DNA of 49,045 bases from Lysobacterales bacterium (GTDB lineage: Bacteria; Pseudomonadota; Gammaproteobacteria; Xanthomonadales; SZUA-36): contig JABDLD010000048.1 in assembly GCA_013001885.1 (NCBI GenBank), positions 1 through 49,045 on the forward strand, in the 5' to 3' direction. Shown here one piece after another: positions 1-6,885 of this stretch. The notes under the pieces are model-generated. The model was given only the letters and a program-made list of their open reading frames with translations, searched no databases and was not told where the DNA came from. Made by a program: the position numbers and the translations under genes. Within the stretch, counting starts at the first letter, position 1, and each line of letters opens with the position of its first letter.

Positions 1-128
1 ATGTACCGGTCTGGTACATGAACGCGCTGAACGAGGGGCACGGCTATCGCAAGAAAGAAAACCGGGATGTGTACCAGCAGGCGACGATGATGTTCCTGCG
101 TGAGCACCTGGTCGGAGCGGCGGACTAG
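1..128 (+). CDS. S9 family peptidase, C-terminal fragment
   Basis: This is the 3' end of a gene that begins before the window. Reading in the frame that starts at base 3, the last 41 codons end in TAG at 126-128. The segment contains N-E-G-H-G followed by R-K-K-E-N-R, the usual surroundings of the catalytic histidine near the C-terminus of S9 (prolyl oligopeptidase / acylaminoacyl peptidase) serine peptidases. The helix after it, ending in FLREHLVGAAD, is also typical of this family's last helix. The catalytic serine and aspartate lie outside the window. Other exported peptidases follow at 6886-15204, so this is probably part of the same peptide-degradation neighbourhood. The family call is fairly safe from the His motif; the exact subfamily is not. 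Confidence 0.8.
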   Translation, partial: VPVWYMNALNEGHGYRKKENRDVYQQATMMFLREHLVGAAD

Positions 129-131
129 CCT

Positions 132-263
132 GGCAAACGAGACGCCCAGGAGCCGAAGGCGGGAGCAGGCAAGAGAGACGCCCAGGAGCCGAAGGCGACT
201 CAAACGCTGCAGTCGAGTGCAGCCGCCTTTCGCCGAAGGCGGGAGCAGGCAAACGAGACGCCC
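132..263. repeat. Short interspersed repeat, three imperfect copies
   Basis: The 227-base gap between the S9 gene and the transketolase gene holds three copies of a unit starting GGCAAACGAGACGCCC: 132-147, 168-183 (one mismatch cluster, AAGAG for AAACG) and 248-263. A linked block, GCCGAAGGCGGGAGCAGGCA, occurs at 152-171 and again at 232-251; a shorter GCCGAAGGCG is at 189-198. Around the last copy, 223-229 and 236-242 are perfect inverted repeats of 7 bases with a 6-base loop. The arrangement resembles REP/BIME-type intergenic repeats. It is not CRISPR-like because spacing is uneven and copies are few. Confidence 0.6.
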
Positions 264-282
264 TATTTGACCTAGATTCGAA

Positions 283-314
283 AGCCGCGGGTTTTCTCTT
301 ATCAACCCGCGGCT
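283..314. terminator. Perfect 11-bp palindrome, likely terminator
   Basis: Bases 283-293 and 304-314 are perfect 11-base inverted repeats around a 10-base loop (294-303). The stem is GC-rich. It lies between the upstream S9 stop and the start of the transketolase gene at 356. On the plus strand it is followed by CTTCTGCTGC, which is T-rich only at the beginning, so it is not a textbook intrinsic terminator. It may end transcription of the peptidase gene or protect the 3' end of its message. Confidence 0.5.
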
Positions 315-355
315 CTTCTGCTGCAATTCGAGTATGCTTCAGAAGGAATCCCGGT

Positions 356-2686
356 ATGTCATTCTCTCTCAACCTGGAAGACCGCGGCACCGAGTTCATT
401 TCGGTCGACCCCGCCAAAACTCCGCCTCTGCCCGCTGATGAACTCGAAAGTCTGGAGTTCCTGGACCTGAATTACAGGACGCTGTGCGCGGTGATGTTCA
501 ACCACGCGTCATCCGGCCATCCGGGCGGAAGTATTTCCAGCGGCCGTATTGTAGAGTCATTGATGTTCAATCGGATGGATTACGATATTTCCAATCCGAT
601 GGACCGCACCGCGGACATTATTTCCTATGCGGCGGGACACAAGGCGCTGGGGCTGTATGCGATATCGGCCTGCCGGAACGAGGTAGTGCGCCAGGCCGCC
701 GCGGAGTTGCTGCCGGAAGTGCGCCAGCAGCTCAGGCTCGAAGACCTGCTCGGTTTCCGCAAAAATCCGATCACGAAAACACCTCTGTTCCTGGAGTTCG
801 ATTCCAAACCGCTGGACGGACACCCGACGCCCCAGACGCCCTTTGTCTGGCTTGCCACCGGTCCCAGTGGGGTAGGTGTTGCCAGTTCCGTGGGCCTGGC
901 TCTGACGCTCAAGGATATGCACCGCAACCATGCACCGCGGGTGCACGTGATTGAAGGCGAGGGCGGCATGACGCCCGGACGCGTGGCCGAGGCGCTGGCC
1001 GCCGCGGCGACTTCCGGACTGGATAACTTCTATTTCCACGTTGACTGGAACCAGGCTGCGATCGATTCTGACCTCGTCACCCGCGAGGGCGGCAAAGCCG
1101 GCGAGTACGTGCAGTGGGACCCCTGCGAGTTTCTGCTGGTGCACGGGTTCAACGTTATTTACGTGCCTGATGGATTTGATTTTGCGCAAATCCGCACGGC
1201 GCAGAAACAGGCGATGGCAATTCACAACGGCCGGCCCACCGGGATCGTTTACCGCACCATCAAGGGTTGGCAGTACGGTATTGAAGGTTCCAAATCCCAC
1301 GGCGGCGGGCACAAGTTTTACAGTGAAGAGTACCTGGCGGCGCTGAAGCCATTCGAGCAGATACTGGGTCTCGAATTTCCGCGGTTCACCGGCGAAAAGA
1401 ACCCGGCCAGCATCGAGCAGGCGTTTTACGATTCCCTGCGGGTTATCCGGCGGGCTTTCGAATCCCGTCCGGCGTTGACCCGGCAGTTGTCAGACTGGAT
1501 CAAGGCCAGCAAACAGCGCCTTGCAGCCGAGCCCAGGGAGTTGCGGGCAAACGCTCCCGAACTGGCGAAGCTTTACGAACCGGACACGATATCCCCACTG
1601 CGGCGCCCGCAAAGCTGTACCTATGAGACCGGCTCCAACCAGACCCTGCGCGGCTCGCTCAGCCACTGTTTAAACCATGTCAACAAAGTGACGAACGGCG
1701 CCGTGCTGGCGGCGGCCGCTGATCTTTACGGTTCCACCAATATATCGAGCATCAGCGCCGGCTTTGGTTCCGGTTTCTGGCACCCGCAGAACAATCCCGA
1801 TTCCCGCCTGTTTTCAGCAGGCGGAATCGCAGAAGACGCGATGGGGGGAATCTGCTCCGGTATCGCGACCATGGGTTATCAGATCGGCGTGGGTTCATCC
1901 TACGGCGCGTTTATCGCCCCGCTCAACACGATTTGCGCGAAGACCCACGGCATCGGCCAGCAAACCCTGCGGCACAGGGTGCCCGGTGAGCCAAACAAAA
2001 CTTTTGTGGTGGTATGCGGGCATGCCGGAGTCAAAACCGGAGAAGACGGCCCGACACATGCCGAGCCCCAGGCGCTTCAGGTTCTGCAGGAAAATTTCCC
2101 TGGAGACGCAATGATAACGCTTACTCCGTGGGACCCGAACGAGCTGTGGCCGTTGACGGCGGAAGCGCTCCTGCAGCGGCCAGCGGTCATCGCGCCTTAC
2201 GTGACCCGGCCGTCCGAGGTCATCGTGGATCGCGCCGTACTTGGCCTGGCGCCCCCCGAAGCGGCGGTCAAAGGCGTTTATAAATTACTGGCGGCAAACG
2301 GAAAACCCGAAGCAACGGTCGTTTACCAGGGCAGTGATGTCGCCTATGCATTCGTTACCGGAGTGCTTCCGCGCCTGCGGGAAAAAGGCATGAACCTGGA
2401 TGTCTATTACATTGCAAGCGCGGAACTGTTTAACCGCCTGGACGAGGAAGAACGGAACGAGATTTATCCGTTCACAGCCGCCTCGTCCGCTATGATGTTT
2501 TCAGGTTTCACCGTTGCGACAACCTACCGCTGGATCATGTCCGAGCGCGGACGCCATAACACGTACTACCCCTGGAAGAGCGGCTGCTTCCTGGGCAGTG
2601 GTACCGGCGATGTCTGTCTGGAACAGGCTGATATGCACCCCGCCGCGCAATGGGACATCATTCAGGAATTTGTTGCAGGCAAGTAA
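356..2686 (+). CDS. Transketolase-like thiamine-diphosphate enzyme
   Basis: A 776-residue protein with full transketolase architecture: N-terminal ThDP-binding domain, pyrimidine-binding domain and C-terminal domain. Visible signatures are G-H-P-G at residues 54-57, D-G-H-P-T-P followed by A-T-G-P-S-G-V-G, a ThDP/Mg motif at 200-204 with D-x-N at 230-232 and Ile 236, and G-E-D-G-P-T-H at 562-568. Glu 493, in A-E-D-A-M-G, aligns with the catalytic glutamate of transketolases. The usual G-D-G metal motif reads G-E-G here (Glu 202), a conservative but unusual change. Length exceeds the typical 660-680 residues. ATG at 356 has AAGGAA seven bases upstream. The fused GcvT-SHMT gene starts 12 bases after the stop, so the two are probably one transcript. 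Known transketolases move two-carbon ketol units between sugars or take them from hydroxypyruvate; the substrate here is unknown. The partner gene suggests a role other than the ordinary pentose phosphate pathway. Confidence 0.85.
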   Translation: MSFSLNLEDRGTEFISVDPAKTPPLPADELESLEFLDLNYRTLCAVMFNHASSGHPGGSISSGRIVESLMFNRMDYDISNPMDRTADIISYAAGHKALGLYAISACRNEVVRQAAAELLPEVRQQLRLEDLLGFRKNPITKTPLFLEFDSKPLDGHPTPQTPFVWLATGPSGVGVASSVGLALTLKDMHRNHAPRVHVIEGEGGMTPGRVAEALAAAATSGLDNFYFHVDWNQAAIDSDLVTREGGKAGEYVQWDPCEFLLVHGFNVIYVPDGFDFAQIRTAQKQAMAIHNGRPTGIVYRTIKGWQYGIEGSKSHGGGHKFYSEEYLAALKPFEQILGLEFPRFTGEKNPASIEQAFYDSLRVIRRAFESRPALTRQLSDWIKASKQRLAAEPRELRANAPELAKLYEPDTISPLRRPQSCTYETGSNQTLRGSLSHCLNHVNKVTNGAVLAAAADLYGSTNISSISAGFGSGFWHPQNNPDSRLFSAGGIAEDAMGGICSGIATMGYQIGVGSSYGAFIAPLNTICAKTHGIGQQTLRHRVPGEPNKTFVVVCGHAGVKTGEDGPTHAEPQALQVLQENFPGDAMITLTPWDPNELWPLTAEALLQRPAVIAPYVTRPSEVIVDRAVLGLAPPEAAVKGVYKLLAANGKPEATVVYQGSDVAYAFVTGVLPRLREKGMNLDVYYIASAELFNRLDEEERNEIYPFTAASSAMMFSGFTVATTYRWIMSERGRHNTYYPWKSGCFLGSGTGDVCLEQADMHPAAQWDIIQEFVAGK

Positions 2687-2698
2687 TCGGGAATCAAT

Positions 2699-5347
2699 AT
2701 GATGGGCGAAGCACTGAGGACAGTTTTCTACCCGTACCACCTGGAGGCAGGTGCGAAAATCACCGAGTTCGGCGGTTGGGAGATGCCGCTTCAGTATCCC
2801 CCAGGCATTTTGCAGGAGCACCTGCTGACTCGAAAACAGGCGGGCCTGTTTGATGTGTCGCACATGGGGCGCTTCATCATCAGCGGAGAGCAGGCATTGC
2901 CGTTCCTGCAGCATGTTCTCACCAACAATGCCGCGAGTCTCGACGTGGGCCTCGGCCAATACACGATGATCCCCAACGAAGCGGGCGGCATTCTGGACGA
3001 TGCGTACCTGTACCGGTTCGTGCAGGATGAATACCTGTTGGTCGTGAATGCCAGCAACCGCCTGAAGGACTGGGCACACCTGGAAAGCGAACGCGAAAAG
3101 TTTCCGCAAACGCGGATGACGGACCGGACGCTCGAGATTGCCATGTTGAGTTTGCAGGGGCCGAACGCCAAGGCCATCCTCTCCGGCATTATTTCCGGTG
3201 ATCTGCCGGAACCCATGCGAAACGAGCTGAGTATTGTTGAAATCGAGGGCGCACGGGTGCTTTTGGCACGAACCGGATACACCGGCGAACCGATCTGTTT
3301 TGAACTGTTTATTGAGCGCGATGGCGCCGTCAGGGTCTGGGAGTTGTTAACCGGGAACGGAGCGATTCCCATCGGCCTCGGCGCACGGGACTCATTGCGC
3401 CTGGAAGCCGGTCTGCCGCTGTACGGACATGAACTGGGCCTGGACCCTGAAGGCAAGGAAATTCCGGCTTTCGCGTCCGACCTTTCCCGTTTTGCGGTCA
3501 GTTTCTCTGGCCTCAAGGGCGACTTTATCGGCCGGGACGCGCTGTTCGATCAATTCAAGGCGCTCAAGAACATTCTCGACCTGAATTTCACCGATATCGA
3601 GGCCTTGCCGCGGCGGGTTCTGCTGCTTGAAATCGGCGGTCGTGGCATTGCCCGCCCCGGTGACCGCGTGTTCCACAATGAAGAACTGGCCGGTTATGTC
3701 ACCAGCGGCACCATGGTGCCCTACTGGGGTGTCGAGGGTGAGGGCGTCGAGTCCCAGTTTGGCGACGACAGTGCCCGCCGGGCCATTGGCATGGCCCTGG
3801 TTTCCAGCGAGTTATGGGAAGGTGACGAGGTCGAGGTCGAAATCAGGGGCCGCCGGACCGCGGCGACGATCGTGCCTTATTTCCTGCGTGGTGAGGCCCC
3901 GCCGTTTGCGCGCTCGATCGTTCACACCAAACCGGACGGCGAGGGTGTCGTTCCCGCCGCACGGTCCTTCACGGACAAAGCGAAGGAACTGGTTGACCAG
4001 GCCGTGGCGAACACCCACTGGCGCCAACTCGACTGCATCAACCTGATTCCGTCTGAAATGTCGATTTCTCCGATGGTGAAGCTGCTGTCGGTGATGGATC
4101 CGGTGGGTCGCTACGCGGAACACAAACAGGTCAAAGCGCTCGACGAAGCAGAGGTGTTTTACTACCAGGGCACGGAGTTCATCTGGGAGGTAGAAGAGCT
4201 TCTGAAGCAGGAGATGATGGATTACCTCGGGTGTCCCGCAGTAGAGCCGCGACTGATTTCAGGGCAGATGGCCAACATGACGGTTTTCAGCGCCATGGTG
4301 GATTACCTCAACCGGGCCGACCGCAAGAGTGAACAACGGCGCATGCGGATGGTGATGAACAACCACATCATCAAAGGTGGGCATTTGAGCGCACAGCCGA
4401 TGGGCGCGCTGAAGGACTACGTGGCCAGGGATCCGCGCACTGAGAAAGCGGCTGCGGTCAATTTTCCGGTATTGAAGGACAACCCCTACCGGATGGATGT
4501 GGCGGCAACCGGCGAGTTGCTCGAGGAACACCGCCCGGAGCTGATCATCCTCGGCAAAAGCATGGTGCTGCATCCCGAGCCGGTGGCCGAAATTCGCGCG
4601 TTCATCAACGAACTCGGCCTGGATTGTTTCCTGATGTACGACATGGCGCACGTGCTGGGGCTGATCGGGCCGCATTTTCAGCATCCGTTCAAAGAGGGCG
4701 CAGACATTGTCACCGGCTCCACCCACAAAACGTTTTTCGGAACACAACGCGGGATCGTCGCGTCACGTTTTGTCGAGGAAGACCTGCGTTATCCGTTCTG
4801 GGAGGCGGTCGAGAGGCGCGCATTTCCCGGCGCGGTGAGTAATCATCACCTGGGCACGCTGCTGGGGTTGTTGATGGCAACCTATGAAATGAACACATTC
4901 AGGGACGGGTACCAGGAAAAAGTCATCTGCAACGCCAAGGCATTTGCCCGGGCGCTCGATGACTGCGGCCTGGAGGTTGCTGGAGATCCGGCTGTTTCTT
5001 TCACCGAGACCCACCAGGTGCTGCTGGATGTCGGTTACACCCGGGGCCCTGAAGTTGCGAGGCGGCTGGAAGAAAACAATATCATCGTCAACTACCAGGC
5101 CTCACCCGAGGAAGAGGGCTTTACTGCTTCAGGTTCGCTGCGCATGGGGGTCTCCGAGATGACCCGTTTTGGTATGGAGGAGCAGGATTTCGCTGAATTG
5201 GCGGAACTCATACATGACGTTGTCGTCGGCCGCGCCACCGTCAAGCCGAGGGTGGCGGAATTCAGAAAACGCTTCCTGCAGATGAAATACTGCTTTACCG
5301 AGGATGAGTTCGGGGAGCGCCTGCAGACCCTGCACGGCCTGGTCTAA
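2699..5347 (+). CDS. GcvT-SHMT fusion protein
   Basis: An 882-residue protein joining two folate enzymes. Residues 1 to about 400 are a GcvT/aminomethyltransferase-like domain, with G-L-F-D-V-S-H-M-G-R, G-G-I-L-D-D (the folate-contacting aspartate region) and R-T-G-Y-T-G-E. From about 422 to the end it is a serine hydroxymethyltransferase-like PLP domain: R-Y-A-E-H, Y-D-M-A-H-V-L-G-L-I, the PLP lysine K677 in G-S-T-H-K-T, and S-G-S-L-R-M-G near the C-terminus for substrate carboxylate binding. The key residues of both halves look intact. In the SHMT half the usual YYGG segment reads YYQG. GcvT moves a methyl-derived one-carbon unit to tetrahydrofolate; SHMT condenses that unit with glycine to make serine. 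A fusion could pass methylene-THF directly from one site to the other (inference). It lies 12 bases downstream of the transketolase-like gene and is convergent with the aminotransferase, with stops 5 bases apart. The SHMT half could also act as an aldolase on another amino acid. Confidence 0.88.
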   Translation: MMGEALRTVFYPYHLEAGAKITEFGGWEMPLQYPPGILQEHLLTRKQAGLFDVSHMGRFIISGEQALPFLQHVLTNNAASLDVGLGQYTMIPNEAGGILDDAYLYRFVQDEYLLVVNASNRLKDWAHLESEREKFPQTRMTDRTLEIAMLSLQGPNAKAILSGIISGDLPEPMRNELSIVEIEGARVLLARTGYTGEPICFELFIERDGAVRVWELLTGNGAIPIGLGARDSLRLEAGLPLYGHELGLDPEGKEIPAFASDLSRFAVSFSGLKGDFIGRDALFDQFKALKNILDLNFTDIEALPRRVLLLEIGGRGIARPGDRVFHNEELAGYVTSGTMVPYWGVEGEGVESQFGDDSARRAIGMALVSSELWEGDEVEVEIRGRRTAATIVPYFLRGEAPPFARSIVHTKPDGEGVVPAARSFTDKAKELVDQAVANTHWRQLDCINLIPSEMSISPMVKLLSVMDPVGRYAEHKQVKALDEAEVFYYQGTEFIWEVEELLKQEMMDYLGCPAVEPRLISGQMANMTVFSAMVDYLNRADRKSEQRRMRMVMNNHIIKGGHLSAQPMGALKDYVARDPRTEKAAAVNFPVLKDNPYRMDVAATGELLEEHRPELIILGKSMVLHPEPVAEIRAFINELGLDCFLMYDMAHVLGLIGPHFQHPFKEGADIVTGSTHKTFFGTQRGIVASRFVEEDLRYPFWEAVERRAFPGAVSNHHLGTLLGLLMATYEMNTFRDGYQEKVICNAKAFARALDDCGLEVAGDPAVSFTETHQVLLDVGYTRGPEVARRLEENNIIVNYQASPEEEGFTASGSLRMGVSEMTRFGMEEQDFAELAELIHDVVVGRATVKPRVAEFRKRFLQMKYCFTEDEFGERLQTLHGLV

Positions 5348-5352
5348 AGAAG

Positions 5353-6693
5353 TTAAAGCACCATCCGGACGCCCGAACGCATGAAGGTGTGGAAGCCTTC
5401 GGCATCCCCCGCGGCCGCTGCGATCCGCCTTACGGCCTCCTCCAGGTCGCTGGCCCCCGTTGCAACTGACAGCCGTAAGAAGTGCTGCCCCTCGCTGTCC
5501 AGCGCGCCGAACGAGCGCCGGTCCATCGTGGCCACGTGGTAACGATACAGAAGGAACAATTGGAACAGGGTCGCCGGGCTTGAATTACGCCGGGTTTCCC
5601 CGGGTAGCGCGTCGAAAGCCCGCTGAATTTCCAGCCGGTCAACGACCCCGGCGATATTGGGGAACGCGTAAAAAGCACCCTTGGGTTTCTGGCATTGAAT
5701 GCCGTCGATGCGGTTCAGGCCGCTGATGACCTGGTCGCGGCGCCGCTGAAACGCAGCCGTCATCTGCTGAATCGCCGGACCGCTTTCCGGGGATTCGAGC
5801 GCAACACGGGTCGCAATCTGGTTGTACGGCGGAATGCTGGCAAAGTAATTGATATTCAGATTGCGGTGAACCTTGGCTTCCTCGACCGTCGGATAGACGG
5901 CCCAGCCGACGCGGCCGCCGGTCCAGGAGTAGGTTTTGGATACGGCCGAGGCAATGATGGTGCGTTGCTCCATACCCGGAACCGACGCGATGGAGAAGTG
6001 GTCTTCACTGTCAAAAACGATCGCTTCATAGGCCTCGTCCGAGTACACGCGTACGTTGGGCGGGGTTTTCTCGAGAATCAGTTCGGCCAGCGCTTCGAGT
6101 TGCGCCTTGCTGGCGACGCCGCCGGTCGGGTTGGAGGGAAAGTTCAGGTAAATGAGCTTCGTGTGGTCGGAAATCAGCGGTTCCAGCTCTTCGGTCGTCA
6201 GCGAGAAACCGTGATCCTCCTGCAGATGAATGGGTATCGGTTTCGCCCCCACATAAGGTATGTAGGACTCGTACAGCGGATAGCCAGGCGTCGGGTAAAT
6301 GACTTCGTCGCCCTGTTCACAATAGGATTGCTGGGCGAATCCGATCGAAGGCCTCGCGCCCGGGAATACCACGACGCGCTCAGGATCTATTTCCGGCAGG
6401 CCCCGGTCCGCGGCCATTTTGCCCGCCAGCGCCGCCCGAAGTTCAGGCATGCCTTGCGGATCGCAATATGTCGTGTGCCCGGCCCGGACGGCATCGATCA
6501 CGGCTTCGGCAATATGGTTCGGCAGCGGAAAGTCCGGTTGTCCCAGGTTGCAGCGGATCACCCGCTCCTGGGCCGCCTGCTCGACTTCGAGAATTCGAGA
6601 ACCGAAACCAAATGCGGCCTCGGTACCCATCAACTGCACCCTGTTTGCAAATATGGGGGCATCTGCCGGTGCGGGCATACGAACTGTGTTCAT
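5353..6693 (-). CDS. Class I/II PLP aminotransferase
   Basis: A 446-residue fold-type I aminotransferase. Visible features are N-L-G-Q-P-D-F-P near the N-terminus, N-F-P-S-N-P-T-G-G, Y-S-D-E-A-Y-E, the PLP lysine K253 in S-K-T-Y-S-W-T-G-G-R-V-G, and F-L-R-L-S-V near the C-terminus for the carboxylate-binding arginine. It resembles aspartate/alanine-type aminotransferases and should exchange an amino group between an amino acid and a 2-oxo acid; substrates cannot be read from sequence. ATG at 6693 is chosen over TTG at 6702 because GGAGG lies about ten bases upstream of the ATG and nearly abuts the TTG. A stretch around residues 345-385 is longer than in standard AspC. It is convergent with the GcvT-SHMT gene and divergent from the peptidase gene at 6886. 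Its position next to a serine-making fusion makes serine or glycine a plausible substrate, as inference only. Confidence 0.85.
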   Translation of the reverse strand: MNTVRMPAPADAPIFANRVQLMGTEAAFGFGSRILEVEQAAQERVIRCNLGQPDFPLPNHIAEAVIDAVRAGHTTYCDPQGMPELRAALAGKMAADRGLPEIDPERVVVFPGARPSIGFAQQSYCEQGDEVIYPTPGYPLYESYIPYVGAKPIPIHLQEDHGFSLTTEELEPLISDHTKLIYLNFPSNPTGGVASKAQLEALAELILEKTPPNVRVYSDEAYEAIVFDSEDHFSIASVPGMEQRTIIASAVSKTYSWTGGRVGWAVYPTVEEAKVHRNLNINYFASIPPYNQIATRVALESPESGPAIQQMTAAFQRRRDQVISGLNRIDGIQCQKPKGAFYAFPNIAGVVDRLEIQRAFDALPGETRRNSSPATLFQLFLLYRYHVATMDRRSFGALDSEGQHFLRLSVATGASDLEEAVRRIAAAAGDAEGFHTFMRSGVRMVL

Positions 6694-6844
6694 GCGGGAC
6701 AAACCTCCGTTGGCTGAATCTGTTTTGATCCCATTACTGGAAATTTTACTGTGCGGAAAGGAATTGCCACATGATCTACATTAGGCAACGCGCTGAGCCG
6801 ATTAAGTCGAGCCAATTTCAGGATAACTGTCGGGGCGGTTGGCC

Positions 6845-6850
6845 TATAAT
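6845..6850 (+). promoter_or_regulatory. Perfect -10 box for the peptidase gene
   Basis: TATAAT stands at 6845-6850, 35 bases before the ATG at 6886, in the 192-base divergent region between the aminotransferase and the prolyl oligopeptidase genes. The hexamer 17 bases upstream (6822-6827, GATAAC) is a poor -35 match. A transcript from here would have a leader of about 28 bases containing the AGAAGGAAAAG ribosome-binding region. The -10 match is exact; activity is inferred. Confidence 0.45.
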
Positions 6851-6885
6851 TGCCTGGTTGCCAATCAAAATGAGAAGGAAAAGAT

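Noticed and set aside
132-263. Possible CRISPR array
   Set aside because: Only three copies with unequal spacing and no cas genes; an intergenic repeat is the better explanation.
5695-6717. Open frame of 340 codons on the plus strand opposite the aminotransferase
   Set aside because: The opposite strand carries a complete PLP enzyme with a Shine-Dalgarno site; this frame has basic, low-quality composition and no domain.
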